A stretch of 64,000 nt of DNA from the NCBI RefSeq assembly GCF_018069875.1, contig NZ_JAGQDF010000004.1, forward strand, positions 124,001-188,000, given 5' to 3'. A program made the translations under genes and the position numbers. The DNA is from Ideonella alba (GTDB lineage Bacteria > Pseudomonadota > Gammaproteobacteria > Burkholderiales > Burkholderiaceae_C). Position 1 is the stretch's first letter, and each line of letters begins with the position of its first letter. Below, one piece after another: positions 26,822 through 34,461 of this stretch. The notes under the pieces are model-generated. The model did not search any database and had not been told where the DNA came from. It saw only the letters and a list, made by a program, of their open reading frames with translations.

Positions 26822-28264
26822 TCAGCGCCGCTGCCGCACCCTCGCATACGCCCGCCAGAACCCCGCATCCTGGCTGGTCGCGAAGTTGATGCGCATCAGC
26901 GTGGTCGGCTGCCGCCGGGCATGGAACAGGTGGCCGGGGGCGAGCAGCCAGCCGTCGTCGTGCATGGCCTGGGCCAGGGCTTCGGTGTCGGTGCCGGTGT
27001 CCACCCAGCCGAACAGGCCGGCGGGTGGCGTGACGAAGCGGCAGCCGTGGGCTTCGGCCAGTTGCACGGTGCGCAGGCGGGCGCCGTCCAGGCGCTGCAC
27101 CACGCGCTCGGCATGGCGGCGCAGCGCGCCCTGCTCCAGGCACAGCGCCATGGCCTGCTCCAGCAGCGCGGGCGTGGTGAGGGTGGACAGCAGCTTGGTG
27201 TCGACCAGGCGCTCCACCAGCGTCTGCGGTGCGGCCAGGAAACCCACGCGCCAGCCGGGCGACAGGATCTTCGAGAAGCCTGAGACATAGAGCGTGCGCT
27301 GCAGGCCGTCCAGCGCCGCCATGCGCGGCAGGTGCGGCGGCGCCAGGTGGGCGTAGGTGTCGTCTTCCACCACCCAGAAGTCGTGCGCCTCGGCCAGCTT
27401 CAGCACCTGGTGGGCGGTGCCCAGGCTGAGCGAGCCGCCGGTGGGGTTGTGCAGCACCGACACGGTCACGTACAGGCGCGGCTGGTGGGCCTGCACCAGC
27501 GCGGCCATCACCGCCAGGTCGGGGCCGTCGGGTGTGCGCGGCACCGGCAGCAGCCGCACGCCCAGCTGCGTCAGGCGGGCGTATTCCACCGCCCAGGCGG
27601 GCTCATCCACCAGCACCGCGTCGCCCGGGCGCAGCAGGGTGCGCGAGATCAGGTCCAGCGCATGCGTGGCGCCGGTGGCGGTGATGATCTGGCGCGGCTC
27701 GGCGCGCACGCCGAAGTCGGCCAGGCGCACCGCCAGCGCGTGGCGCAGTCGCGGATCACCGGACGGGTGGCCGTACTGCAGCGCGGCCACCGGGTCGGCC
27801 TGGGTCAGCACGCGGCGCAGCGTGCTGGTCAGCAGCGGCAGGTCCAGCCAGTCGGGCGGCAGGGTGCCCAGGCCGGGCGCAGGGCGGTCGCCCGCACCCG
27901 CGAACATGCCGCGGATCAGTGCGGTGGCATCCACCGGCGGCGTCAGCGCGGGGGCGCTGCTGGGTGTGGCGGGGCGGTGCTGGGCGTCGCGCACGAAGAA
28001 GCCGCGCTGGCGGCGCGCTTCCACCAGGCCCTGGGCCAGCAGCTGGTCATAGGCGGCCACCACGGTGTGCGGGCTGACGCCGTGGCGGCGCGCGCATTCA
28101 CGCACCGACGGCAGGCGCGCGCCAGGCGCCAGCAGGCGCTGGCGGATGCGCTCGGTGAACTGCGCGGCCAGCTGCTCGGCCAGGGTCTGGCCGGCGTGGC
28201 GGGCCAGGGTGCCGGGGCTGGCGGGCGGCGGGGCGGTGGTGGGATCGAACTCGCGGGCGGCCAT
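26822..28264 (-). CDS. MocR-family (GntR/aminotransferase fusion) transcriptional regulator
   Basis: Chimeric regulator of 480 residues: an N-terminal GntR winged helix-turn-helix (about 25-95, LPSVRECARRHGVSPHTVVAAYDQL) joined to a fold-type I aminotransferase-like domain with the PLP lysine in VSGFSKILSPGWRVGF and the HNPTGG motif. MocR proteins sense PLP or PLP-amino-acid adducts and control PLP, amino-acid or taurine/GABA genes. It is divergent from lysE, the first gene of a five-gene operon containing racemase and aminotransferase genes. A tandem 11-bp repeat (28334-28355) in the shared region is the likely operator. The product could have residual transaminase activity, but regulation is the usual role. 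Confidence 0.92.
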   Translation of the reverse strand: MAAREFDPTTAPPPASPGTLARHAGQTLAEQLAAQFTERIRQRLLAPGARLPSVRECARRHGVSPHTVVAAYDQLLAQGLVEARRQRGFFVRDAQHRPATPSSAPALTPPVDATALIRGMFAGAGDRPAPGLGTLPPDWLDLPLLTSTLRRVLTQADPVAALQYGHPSGDPRLRHALAVRLADFGVRAEPRQIITATGATHALDLISRTLLRPGDAVLVDEPAWAVEYARLTQLGVRLLPVPRTPDGPDLAVMAALVQAHQPRLYVTVSVLHNPTGGSLSLGTAHQVLKLAEAHDFWVVEDDTYAHLAPPHLPRMAALDGLQRTLYVSGFSKILSPGWRVGFLAAPQTLVERLVDTKLLSTLTTPALLEQAMALCLEQGALRRHAERVVQRLDGARLRTVQLAEAHGCRFVTPPAGLFGWVDTGTDTEALAQAMHDDGWLLAPGHLFHARRQPTTLMRINFATSQDAGFWRAYARVRQRR

Positions 28265-28333
28265 GATGAATCAGGGAGAACCCGCGCTGTAGCGATCGGC
28301 CGACCGATACAGATCATGCGGGTGCGCTGGACA

Positions 28334-28355
28334 ACTGTACTGGTACTGTATTGGT
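28334..28355 (+). promoter_or_regulatory. Tandem 11-bp direct repeat, candidate MocR operator
   Basis: ACTGTACTGGT (28334-28344) is followed immediately by ACTGTATTGGT (28345-28355), two head-to-tail copies with one mismatch. Head-to-tail repeats one helical turn apart are the usual binding site of dimeric MocR regulators. The repeat lies in the 112-base region between the MocR and lysE genes and covers the -35 position of the putative lysE promoter. Confidence 0.65.
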
Positions 28356-28363
28356 AGGCTGCC

Positions 28364-28369
28364 TACACT
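28364..28369 (+). promoter_or_regulatory. -10-like hexamer of the lysE operon
   Basis: TACACT ends 7 bases before the lysE ATG at 28377, predicting a start of transcription at or near the initiation codon. The tandem operator repeat sits just upstream, over the -35 region, which is itself poor and would suit an activator-dependent promoter. Confidence 0.45.
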
Positions 28370-28376
28370 GTCCAGC

Positions 28377-28994
28377 ATGGACGCGCTGCCCTGGACCGAC
28401 TTCATCGCCCTGCTGGGCGTGGTCACGGCCATGGCCTTCACGCCGGGGCCCAACACCATGCTGTCGGCCGCGCTGGCGGTGAACCGCGGGCTGCCGGCGG
28501 CGCTGCGCTTCTGCCTGGCGGTGCCGGTGGGCTGGTGCCTGATGCTGCTGGCCTGCGCGCTGGGCCTGGGCGCGCTGATCCAGGCCTGGCCGGCGCTGCG
28601 CGGCGCCATCACCGTGGCCGGGCTGGGCTATCTGCTGTGGCTGGCGGGGAAGCTGTGGCGCAGCGGAGAGCTGGGCGAGGCCGACGCGGCGCGGCTGCAG
28701 GTGGGTTTCTGGCAGGGCGTGGCGCTGCAGTTCGTCAACATCAAGGCCTGGATGGCGGCGCTGATGGTGGTGGCCGGCTGGGTGGCGCCCGGCGCGGCCG
28801 AAGGCTTCTGGGCCCGGCTGGCGGTGGTGCTGCCGGTGATGGCGGCCTATGCCTTCGCCAGCAACGCCAGCTACGCGCTGCTGGGCGGCCTGCTGCGCGG
28901 CTGGCTGGCCCGCGGCGCGCGGCTGCTGTGGTTCAACCGCACGATGGCGCTGCTGCTGCTGGCCACCGCTGTGTGGATGGCGAGGACGGCATGA
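28377..28994 (+). CDS. LysE/RhtB-family amino-acid exporter
   Basis: Inner-membrane exporter of 205 residues with about six hydrophobic segments. The signature AFTPGPNTMLSAALAVNRG at residues 20-40 is the LysE/RhtB N-terminal motif, and FVNIKAWMAAL later matches the F-x-NPKA-type motif (NIKA here). Such proteins export amino acids such as lysine, homoserine, threonine or their analogues. It is the first gene of an operon whose next four genes are each joined by overlap or a 1-base gap, and it faces the MocR regulator. The amino acid exported is unknown; the operon suggests one that is also racemised and transaminated. Confidence 0.9.
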   Translation: MDALPWTDFIALLGVVTAMAFTPGPNTMLSAALAVNRGLPAALRFCLAVPVGWCLMLLACALGLGALIQAWPALRGAITVAGLGYLLWLAGKLWRSGELGEADAARLQVGFWQGVALQFVNIKAWMAALMVVAGWVAPGAAEGFWARLAVVLPVMAAYAFASNASYALLGGLLRGWLARGARLLWFNRTMALLLLATAVWMARTA

Positions 28995-29875
28995 ACTCGG
29001 CCAACAAGGGGTTGATGATCGGCGCGCTGGGCGTGCTGATCTTTGCGATGACGCTGCCGATGACGCGGCTGGCCGTGGGCCCGCTGGAGGCGCCGCAGCT
29101 GCCGCCGGCCTTTGTCACCGCGGGCCGCGCGGCCGGCGCGGGGCTGCTGAGCGTGGTCTACCTGTGGGCAGTGGGCGCGGCGCGGCCGCGCGGCGCACAG
29201 TGGGGCCTGCTGGGCGTGAGCGCGCTGGGCACGGTGCTGGGCTTTCCGCTGGGGCTGGCGCTGGCGCTGCGGCAGGTGCCGTCGATGCATGCGGCCGTCA
29301 TCACCGGTCTGCTGCCGCTGGCCACCGCGGCCATCGCCGCGCTGGCGCTGCGCCAGCGCGCGTCGCTGGGCTTCTGGGTCTGTGCGGTGCTGGGCTGCGC
29401 GCTGGTGCTGGCCTTTGCCGCCTTTGAGGGCGGCGGCGCGTTGGTGGCGGCGGACGGCTGGCTGCTGATGGCGATGCTGTGTGCCTCGGGCGGCTATGTG
29501 GCGGGCGCACGCCTGACCGCGCAGATGCCGGCCGAGCAGGTGATCAGCTGGGTGCTGGTGATGAGCCTGCCGCTGACGCTGCCGGCCGCGGCCTGGAGCG
29601 CGCCGGCCAGCTTCGCCAGCGTGCAGGCGGCGTCCTGGGGCGCCTTCGCCTATGTCACGCTGTTCTCGATGTGGTTGGGCTTCTTCGCCTGGTACCGCGG
29701 GCTGGCGCTGGGTGGCGCGCTGCGGGTGAGCCAGGTGCAGCTGATCCAGCCCTTCCTGTCGCTGCTGCTGGCGGTGCCGGTGCTGGGCGAGGCGCTCAAG
29801 CCCTCGACGCTGGGGTTTTCAGTGGCGGTGATCGCCGTGGTGTTCGTGGGCAAGCGCATGCCCGTGGGGAGATGA
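28991..29875 (+). CDS. EamA/DMT-family transporter in the lysE operon
   Basis: Ten-helix-type transporter of 294 residues with two EamA repeats, the second ending in LGEALKPSTLGFSVAVIAVVFVGKR. ATG 28991 overlaps the lysE stop as ATGA. The N-terminus (MNSANKGLMIGALGVLIFAM) differs from the EamA proteins at 1-598 and 48705-49598, so it is not a recent copy of these. Two different putative exporters in one operon suggest export of two metabolites or redundancy. Substrate unknown. Confidence 0.87.
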   Translation: MNSANKGLMIGALGVLIFAMTLPMTRLAVGPLEAPQLPPAFVTAGRAAGAGLLSVVYLWAVGAARPRGAQWGLLGVSALGTVLGFPLGLALALRQVPSMHAAVITGLLPLATAAIAALALRQRASLGFWVCAVLGCALVLAFAAFEGGGALVAADGWLLMAMLCASGGYVAGARLTAQMPAEQVISWVLVMSLPLTLPAAAWSAPASFASVQAASWGAFAYVTLFSMWLGFFAWYRGLALGGALRVSQVQLIQPFLSLLLAVPVLGEALKPSTLGFSVAVIAVVFVGKRMPVGR

Positions 29876-29876
29876 G

Positions 29877-30587
29877 ATGAGGACGATGGGGCTGCTGGGC
29901 GGCATGAGCTGGGAATCGACCGCGGTGTACTACCGCCTGATGAACCAGGGCGTGGCCGCGCGCCGCGGCGGGCTGCACAGCGCGCCGCTGCGCCTGGCCA
30001 GCGTGGACTTTGCCGAGGTGGCCGCGCTGCAGCGCGCCGGCGCCTGGCAGCAGGCGGGCGAGCTGCTGGGCCGCACCGGCGCCGGGCTGCGCGCGGCGGG
30101 CGCGCAGGCGCTGCTGATCGCCACCAACACCATGCACAAGGTGGCCGACACCGTGGTGCGCGAAAGCGGCCTGCCGCTGCTGCACATTGGCGATGCCACC
30201 GGCCAGGCGCTGCGCGCCGCGGGCGTGCGCCGCGCCGGCCTGCTGGGCACGCGCTTCACGATGGAAGACGGCTTCCTGGCGCGCCACCTGAATGAGGGCT
30301 ACGGCATCGACGTGGCCGTGCCGGCCGAAGCTGACCGCGCCGAGGTGCACCGCATCATCTTCGACGAGCTGTGCCGCGGCGTGCAGCACGACTCGTCACG
30401 CGCCACGTTCGCGCGCATCATCGGTGCGCTGGCCGAGTCCGGCTGCGACGCCGTGATCCTGGGCTGCACCGAGATCTCGCTGCTGGTGGACCCGGCGGTG
30501 CCCGGCTGGCCCGTGCCCCTGTTCGACACCACCGCGCTGCATGCGCAGGCCGCGGTGGACTGGATGCTGCAAGAGGAGACCGCATGA
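29877..30587 (+). CDS. Aspartate/glutamate racemase family protein (YgeA-like)
   Basis: Cofactor-independent amino-acid racemase of 236 residues with the opening MRTMGLLGGMSWESTAVYYR and the second catalytic motif ILGCTEISLLV (Cys). At the first catalytic position the sequence reads IATNTMHK: a Thr (residue 83) instead of the usual Cys. The E. coli YgeA-type enzyme, described as an L-Asp/Glu-specific racemase with Thr83/Cys197, has the same replacement, so this looks like a subgroup feature and not inactivation. The gene starts one base after the EamA stop and its end overlaps the aminotransferase start. Substrate in this organism is unknown. Confidence 0.88.
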   Translation: MRTMGLLGGMSWESTAVYYRLMNQGVAARRGGLHSAPLRLASVDFAEVAALQRAGAWQQAGELLGRTGAGLRAAGAQALLIATNTMHKVADTVVRESGLPLLHIGDATGQALRAAGVRRAGLLGTRFTMEDGFLARHLNEGYGIDVAVPAEADRAEVHRIIFDELCRGVQHDSSRATFARIIGALAESGCDAVILGCTEISLLVDPAVPGWPVPLFDTTALHAQAAVDWMLQEETA

Positions 30588-31795
30588 ACTCGATCTGGAC
30601 CCTGGCGCGCCGCGCCGACCGCCTGAACCCGTCGATCATCCGCGAGATCCTCAAGGTCACCGAGCAGCCCGGCGTGCTGTCGCTGGCCGGCGGCCTGCCC
30701 TCGGCCGAGACCTTTCCCATCGAGGCGATGCGCGAGGCCTGCGCCCAGGTGCTGACCGACACACCGAAGGAAGCGCTGCAGTACGCCGCCAGCGAGGGCT
30801 ACGGCCCGTTGCGCGAGTGGGTGGCGGCCACGCTGAACGCGCAAGGCCAGCAGGTGAACGCGGCGCAGGTGCTGATCACCACCGGCTCGCAGCAGGGCCT
30901 GGACCTGGTGGCCAAGGTGCTGGTGGATGCCGGCGCGCCGGTGGCGGTGGAAACGCCCACCTACCTGGGCGCGCTGCAGGCCTTTGCGCCTTTCGAGCCG
31001 ATCTTCGCCAGCGTGGCCAGCGACCACGAGGGCCCGCTGCCCGGCGCGATCGAGGCGCTGCGCCACGACGCACCCGGCTGTCGCTTCCTCTACGTGCTGC
31101 CCAACTTCCAGAACCCCTCGGGCCGGGTGATGCCCGAGGCGCGCCGTCAGGCGGTGGTGGCCGCGGCGCAGGCCGCGCGCGTGCCGCTGGTGGAAGACAA
31201 CCCCTACGGCGACCTGTGGTTCGACGCGCCGCCCGCGCGCCCGCTGGCCGCGCGCTGGGCCGAGGGCACGGTCTACCTGGGCTCGTTCTCCAAGGTGCTG
31301 GCGCCGGGTCTGCGCCTGGGCTATGTGGTGGCGCCGCCCGCGCTGCACCCCAAGCTGCTGCAGGCCAAGCAGGCGGCCGACCTGCACACGCCGGGCTTCA
31401 ACCAGCGCGTGGTGCACCAGGTGATCAAGGACGGCTTCCTGGACCAGCACATCCCCACCATCCGCGCCCGCTACCGCGCCCAGCGCGACGCCATGGCCGC
31501 CGCGCTCACCGAGCACCTGCCCGCCGGCAGCGAGTGGAGCGCGCCGCAGGGTGGCATGTTCTTCTGGGTGCGCCTGCCCGCCGGCTGTCACGCGATGGCC
31601 ATGCTCGACAGCGCAGTCCATGCCGGTGTGGCCTATGTGCCGGGCGAGGCCTTCTACGCCCATGCGCCCGACCGCCGCACGATCCGCCTGTCCTTCGTCA
31701 CGCTGGGGCCCGAGGAGATCCGTCAGGCGGTGGCGCTGCTGGGCGGCGTGATCCGCCGCCACCTGAACGAGGAACTGCAGGAGGACACGCCGTGA
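30584..31795 (+). CDS. PLP-dependent class I aminotransferase (LysN/2-aminoadipate type)
   Basis: Fold-type I aminotransferase of 403 residues without the HTH domain of MocR. The N-terminus SIIREILKVTEQPGVLSLAGGLPSAETFP is typical of the 2-aminoadipate/multi-substrate LysN group. NFQNPSGRVM contains the Asn that contacts PLP, EDNPYGDLWF supplies Asp and Tyr contacts, and the Schiff-base Lys is in LGSFSKVLAPGLRLGY. ATG 30584 overlaps the racemase stop as ATGA. The operon context suggests it transaminates the amino acid made by the racemase or exported by LysE. The donor and acceptor cannot be named from sequence. Confidence 0.9.
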   Translation: MNSIWTLARRADRLNPSIIREILKVTEQPGVLSLAGGLPSAETFPIEAMREACAQVLTDTPKEALQYAASEGYGPLREWVAATLNAQGQQVNAAQVLITTGSQQGLDLVAKVLVDAGAPVAVETPTYLGALQAFAPFEPIFASVASDHEGPLPGAIEALRHDAPGCRFLYVLPNFQNPSGRVMPEARRQAVVAAAQAARVPLVEDNPYGDLWFDAPPARPLAARWAEGTVYLGSFSKVLAPGLRLGYVVAPPALHPKLLQAKQAADLHTPGFNQRVVHQVIKDGFLDQHIPTIRARYRAQRDAMAAALTEHLPAGSEWSAPQGGMFFWVRLPAGCHAMAMLDSAVHAGVAYVPGEAFYAHAPDRRTIRLSFVTLGPEEIRQAVALLGGVIRRHLNEELQEDTP

Positions 31796-32625
31796 TCCAC
31801 CGCTTCACGCAGCTGGATGTGTTCACCGCGGTGCCGCTGCGCGGCAACCCGCTGGCCGTGGTGCACGACGCCGACGGCCTGAGCGACGCGCAGATGGCCG
31901 CCTTCGCGCGCTGGACCAACCTGAGCGAAACCACCTTCCTGCTCGCGCCCACCCAGGCCGAGGCCGACTACCGCGTGCGCATCTTCACCCCCGGCGGCGA
32001 GCTGCCCTTTGCCGGCCACCCCACGCTGGGCAGCGCCCACGCCTGGCTGGCCGCCGGTGGCGATGCCAAGCGCCCGGGGATGGTGGTGCAGGAATGCGGC
32101 GTGGGCCTGGTGCGCGTGCGGCGCGACGGCGCGCGGCTGGCGTTTGCGGCGCCGCCGCTGCGGCGCAGCGGCCCGGCCGATGTCGACACCTGCGCCCAGG
32201 TGGCCGATGCCCTGCGCGTGCGGATGGACGAGTTGCTCGCCGTCGAGTGGGTCGACAACGGCCCCGGCTGGATCGCCGCGCAACTGGCCGACGCGGATGC
32301 CGTGCTGCGCCTGCAACCCGACTTCGCCGCGATGCGCGGCCTGAAGCTGGGCGTGGTGGGCGCCTACCCGGCGGGTGCCGAATGCGCCTTCGAGGTGCGG
32401 GCCTTCGTGCCCGGCCTGGGCGTGCCCGAGGACCCGGTCACTGGCAGCCTCAACGCCGGCCTGGCGCAGTGGCTGATCGGCAGCGGCCGCGCGCCGGCGC
32501 GCTACGTGGCCTCGCAGGGCCTGGCGCTGGGCCGCGCCGGCCGCGTGCACGTGGCACAGGACGGCGACACGGTGTGGATCGGCGGCGATGTGGCGCCGTG
32601 CATCAGCGGCACGGTCAGCCTCTGA
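31792..32625 (+). CDS. PhzF-family isomerase-like protein
   Basis: PhzF/diaminopimelate-epimerase-fold protein of 277 residues starting at GTG 31792, which overlaps the aminotransferase stop as GTGA. It opens with VIHRFTQLDVFTAVPLRGNPLAVV, has the catalytic Glu in NLSETTFLL (about residue 46), GELPFAGHPTLGSAHAW, and ends with the EDPVTGSLNAGLAQWL motif. PhzF itself isomerises a phenazine precursor, but most members, including this one outside any phenazine cluster, have unknown substrates. It closes the five-gene operon; the convergent Lrp gene ends 6 bases later. Confidence 0.9.
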   Translation: MIHRFTQLDVFTAVPLRGNPLAVVHDADGLSDAQMAAFARWTNLSETTFLLAPTQAEADYRVRIFTPGGELPFAGHPTLGSAHAWLAAGGDAKRPGMVVQECGVGLVRVRRDGARLAFAAPPLRRSGPADVDTCAQVADALRVRMDELLAVEWVDNGPGWIAAQLADADAVLRLQPDFAAMRGLKLGVVGAYPAGAECAFEVRAFVPGLGVPEDPVTGSLNAGLAQWLIGSGRAPARYVASQGLALGRAGRVHVAQDGDTVWIGGDVAPCISGTVSL

Positions 32626-32631
32626 CGTCCC

Positions 32632-33102
32632 TCAGGCAATCGGCAGCGCCAAGCTGCGCTTGAGCGGCTCGATCACCACCTGGGTGGTGATGCGGCTGAT
32701 CTGCGGCACCTCGGCCATCAGGCGGGCGCACAGCGCGTCGTAGGTGGGCATGTCGGACGCCAGCACCACGGCCACCAGGTCGGCCTCGCCGGTCACGTAC
32801 CAGGCCTGCTGCACCGCCGGCTCGGCGGCCAGCCAGGCCTTCAGCCGCGGCAACGCGGCGTAGTTGTCGCGGCCAATCGTCAGGCCGGCGATCAGCGTCA
32901 GGCCGCGGCCCATCACCGCGGGGTCGAGCACCGCCACCTCGGCCTGGATCACGCCGCGCTCGCGCAGCCGCTTCAGGCGCCGCTGAACCGCCGACGCCGA
33001 CAGGCCGATCTCGGCCGCCAGCGCCTCGGCCTTGCAGTGCGCATCGGCCTGCACGCGGGTCAGCAGGTGGCGGTCGAAGTCGTCCAGCTCGGGCAGGCTC
33101 AT
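32632..33102 (-). CDS. Lrp/AsnC-family transcriptional regulator
   Basis: Feast/famine regulator of 156 residues: an N-terminal helix-turn-helix (about 5-60, FDRHLLTRVQADAHCKAEAL then IGLSASAVQRRLKRLRERGVI) and an amino-acid-sensing RAM domain (about 70-150). It is divergent from the PLP C-S lyase-like gene, a classic regulator-target arrangement, and both start regions carry -10-like hexamers very close to the ATG (TAGACT at 33116-33111 for this gene, 8 bases away), suggesting a leaderless mRNA. Sulfur amino acids are likely effectors by context only. Confidence 0.92.
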   Translation of the reverse strand: MSLPELDDFDRHLLTRVQADAHCKAEALAAEIGLSASAVQRRLKRLRERGVIQAEVAVLDPAVMGRGLTLIAGLTIGRDNYAALPRLKAWLAAEPAVQQAWYVTGEADLVAVVLASDMPTYDALCARLMAEVPQISRITTQVVIEPLKRSLALPIA

Positions 33103-33207
33103 CGGCGCGCAGTCTAGCTGCGTCCGCGGGTGGCCTGCTGCGGCCAGACCGCATGGGTGGGCCTCGCTTTGCGGCCGCGCCGCGCACGCGCCGCCGACAC
33201 TGCCGCG

Positions 33208-34440
33208 ATGTCCGACCGACCCGCCGCCGACCCCGCCTGGGGCCTGGCCACCACCGCGCTGCACGCCCACCTGCAGCCCGACGCCGCCACCGGCGCGATC
33301 CAGCCGGGCATCGCGATGTCGGTCAACCACCTGTTCACGCCGGGCGAGGCCGCCTTCTCGGCCCAGGGTGTGGACGATCTGGCCCAGCTGCCCTACCTCT
33401 ACGCCCGCTGGGGCAACCCCACGGTGCGCCAGCTGGAGCAGCGCCTGGCCGCGCTGGAAGGCGCCGAGGACGCGCTGGCCACCGCCACCGGCGTGGCTGC
33501 GGTGGCCGCCGTCTGTTTCGGCCTGCTGCGCGCGGGCGACCATGTGCTGCTCAGCGACGTCTGCTATGCCGGCGCGCAGGAGCTGGTGCGCACGCTGCTG
33601 CCCGACTTTGGCGTGGCGGTCAGCGCCGTCAACCTGTCGGACCTGGACGCCGTGCGCGCCGCGATGCGGCCCACGACGCGGCTGGTCCATGCCGAGACGC
33701 CCTGCAACCCGCTGCTGCGCCTGACCGACCTGCGCGCGCTGGCCGACATCGCGCATGCGCACGGGGCGCTGCTGTCGGTGGACTCCACCCTCGCCACGCC
33801 GGTCTTCAGCCGTCCGCTGGCCCACGGTGCCGACCTGGTGCTGCACTCACTGACCAAGTTCATCAACGGCCATGGCGACGCGCTGGGCGGCGCGGTGATC
33901 GGGCCACGCGCGCTGATCGCCCGGCTGCGGGCGCGGGCCGGCGTGTACCTGGGCGCCACGCTGTCGGCGCACAACGCCTGGCTGATCCTGCGCGGCATCG
34001 ACACGCTGGACGTGCGGCTGCGCCGCGCCGCCGAGTCGGCCGGCCAGATCGCGCGCTGTCTGCAGACCCACCCGGCCGTGCGCACCGTCACCTGGCCCGG
34101 CCTGCCCGACCACCCGCAGCATGCGCTGGCGCAGCGCCAGATGCCGGGATTCGGCGCGGTGCTCACCTTCCAGGTCCACGCACCCGGCCCGCAGGTGGCC
34201 CGGCGCCTGGCGCGCCATCTGCGCGTGGCGCACTACGCCTTCTCGCTGGGCCACCAGCGCAGCCTGGTGGTCTGGCTGGGCACCGACGAGATGCTGGCCA
34301 GCAGCTACCCGCTGCAGGGCGCCGCGCTGGCCGACTACCGCCGCTTTGCCGGCGACGGCGTGTTCCGCCTGAGCGTGGGCCTGGAAGACCCGGCCGACCT
34401 GATCGCCGACCTGGACCAGGCGCTGCGCGCCACCGATTGA
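33208..34440 (+). CDS. Cys/Met-metabolism PLP enzyme (cystathionine gamma-synthase/lyase family)
   Basis: Trans-sulfuration family enzyme of 410 residues. Motifs are YARWGNPTVRQLEQRLAALEG (phosphate and substrate Tyr/Arg region), ETPCNPLLRLTDL, the catalytic Asp in VDSTLATP and the PLP Lys in HSLTKFINGHGDALGG. The ETPCNP and SLTKF segments fit methionine gamma-lyase, cystathionine lyases or synthases equally; the DNT motif usual in cystathionine enzymes is DST here. ATG 33208 follows GACACT by 6 bases. It faces an Lrp regulator and is followed by an amino-acid binding protein and homocysteine methyltransferase, which favours a role in sulfur amino-acid turnover. Confidence 0.88.
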   Translation: MSDRPAADPAWGLATTALHAHLQPDAATGAIQPGIAMSVNHLFTPGEAAFSAQGVDDLAQLPYLYARWGNPTVRQLEQRLAALEGAEDALATATGVAAVAAVCFGLLRAGDHVLLSDVCYAGAQELVRTLLPDFGVAVSAVNLSDLDAVRAAMRPTTRLVHAETPCNPLLRLTDLRALADIAHAHGALLSVDSTLATPVFSRPLAHGADLVLHSLTKFINGHGDALGGAVIGPRALIARLRARAGVYLGATLSAHNAWLILRGIDTLDVRLRRAAESAGQIARCLQTHPAVRTVTWPGLPDHPQHALAQRQMPGFGAVLTFQVHAPGPQVARRLARHLRVAHYAFSLGHQRSLVVWLGTDEMLASSYPLQGAALADYRRFAGDGVFRLSVGLEDPADLIADLDQALRATD

Positions 34441-34461
34441 ACGTTCACCCCAAGGACCCCC

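Noticed and set aside
29877-30587. Inactive racemase because the first catalytic Cys is missing
   Set aside because: The Thr at this position is also found in the functional E. coli YgeA-type enzyme, so loss of activity is not implied.
31792-32625. Phenazine biosynthesis gene
   Set aside because: Only a PhzF-like isomerase is present; no other phz gene occurs, and the family is functionally broad.
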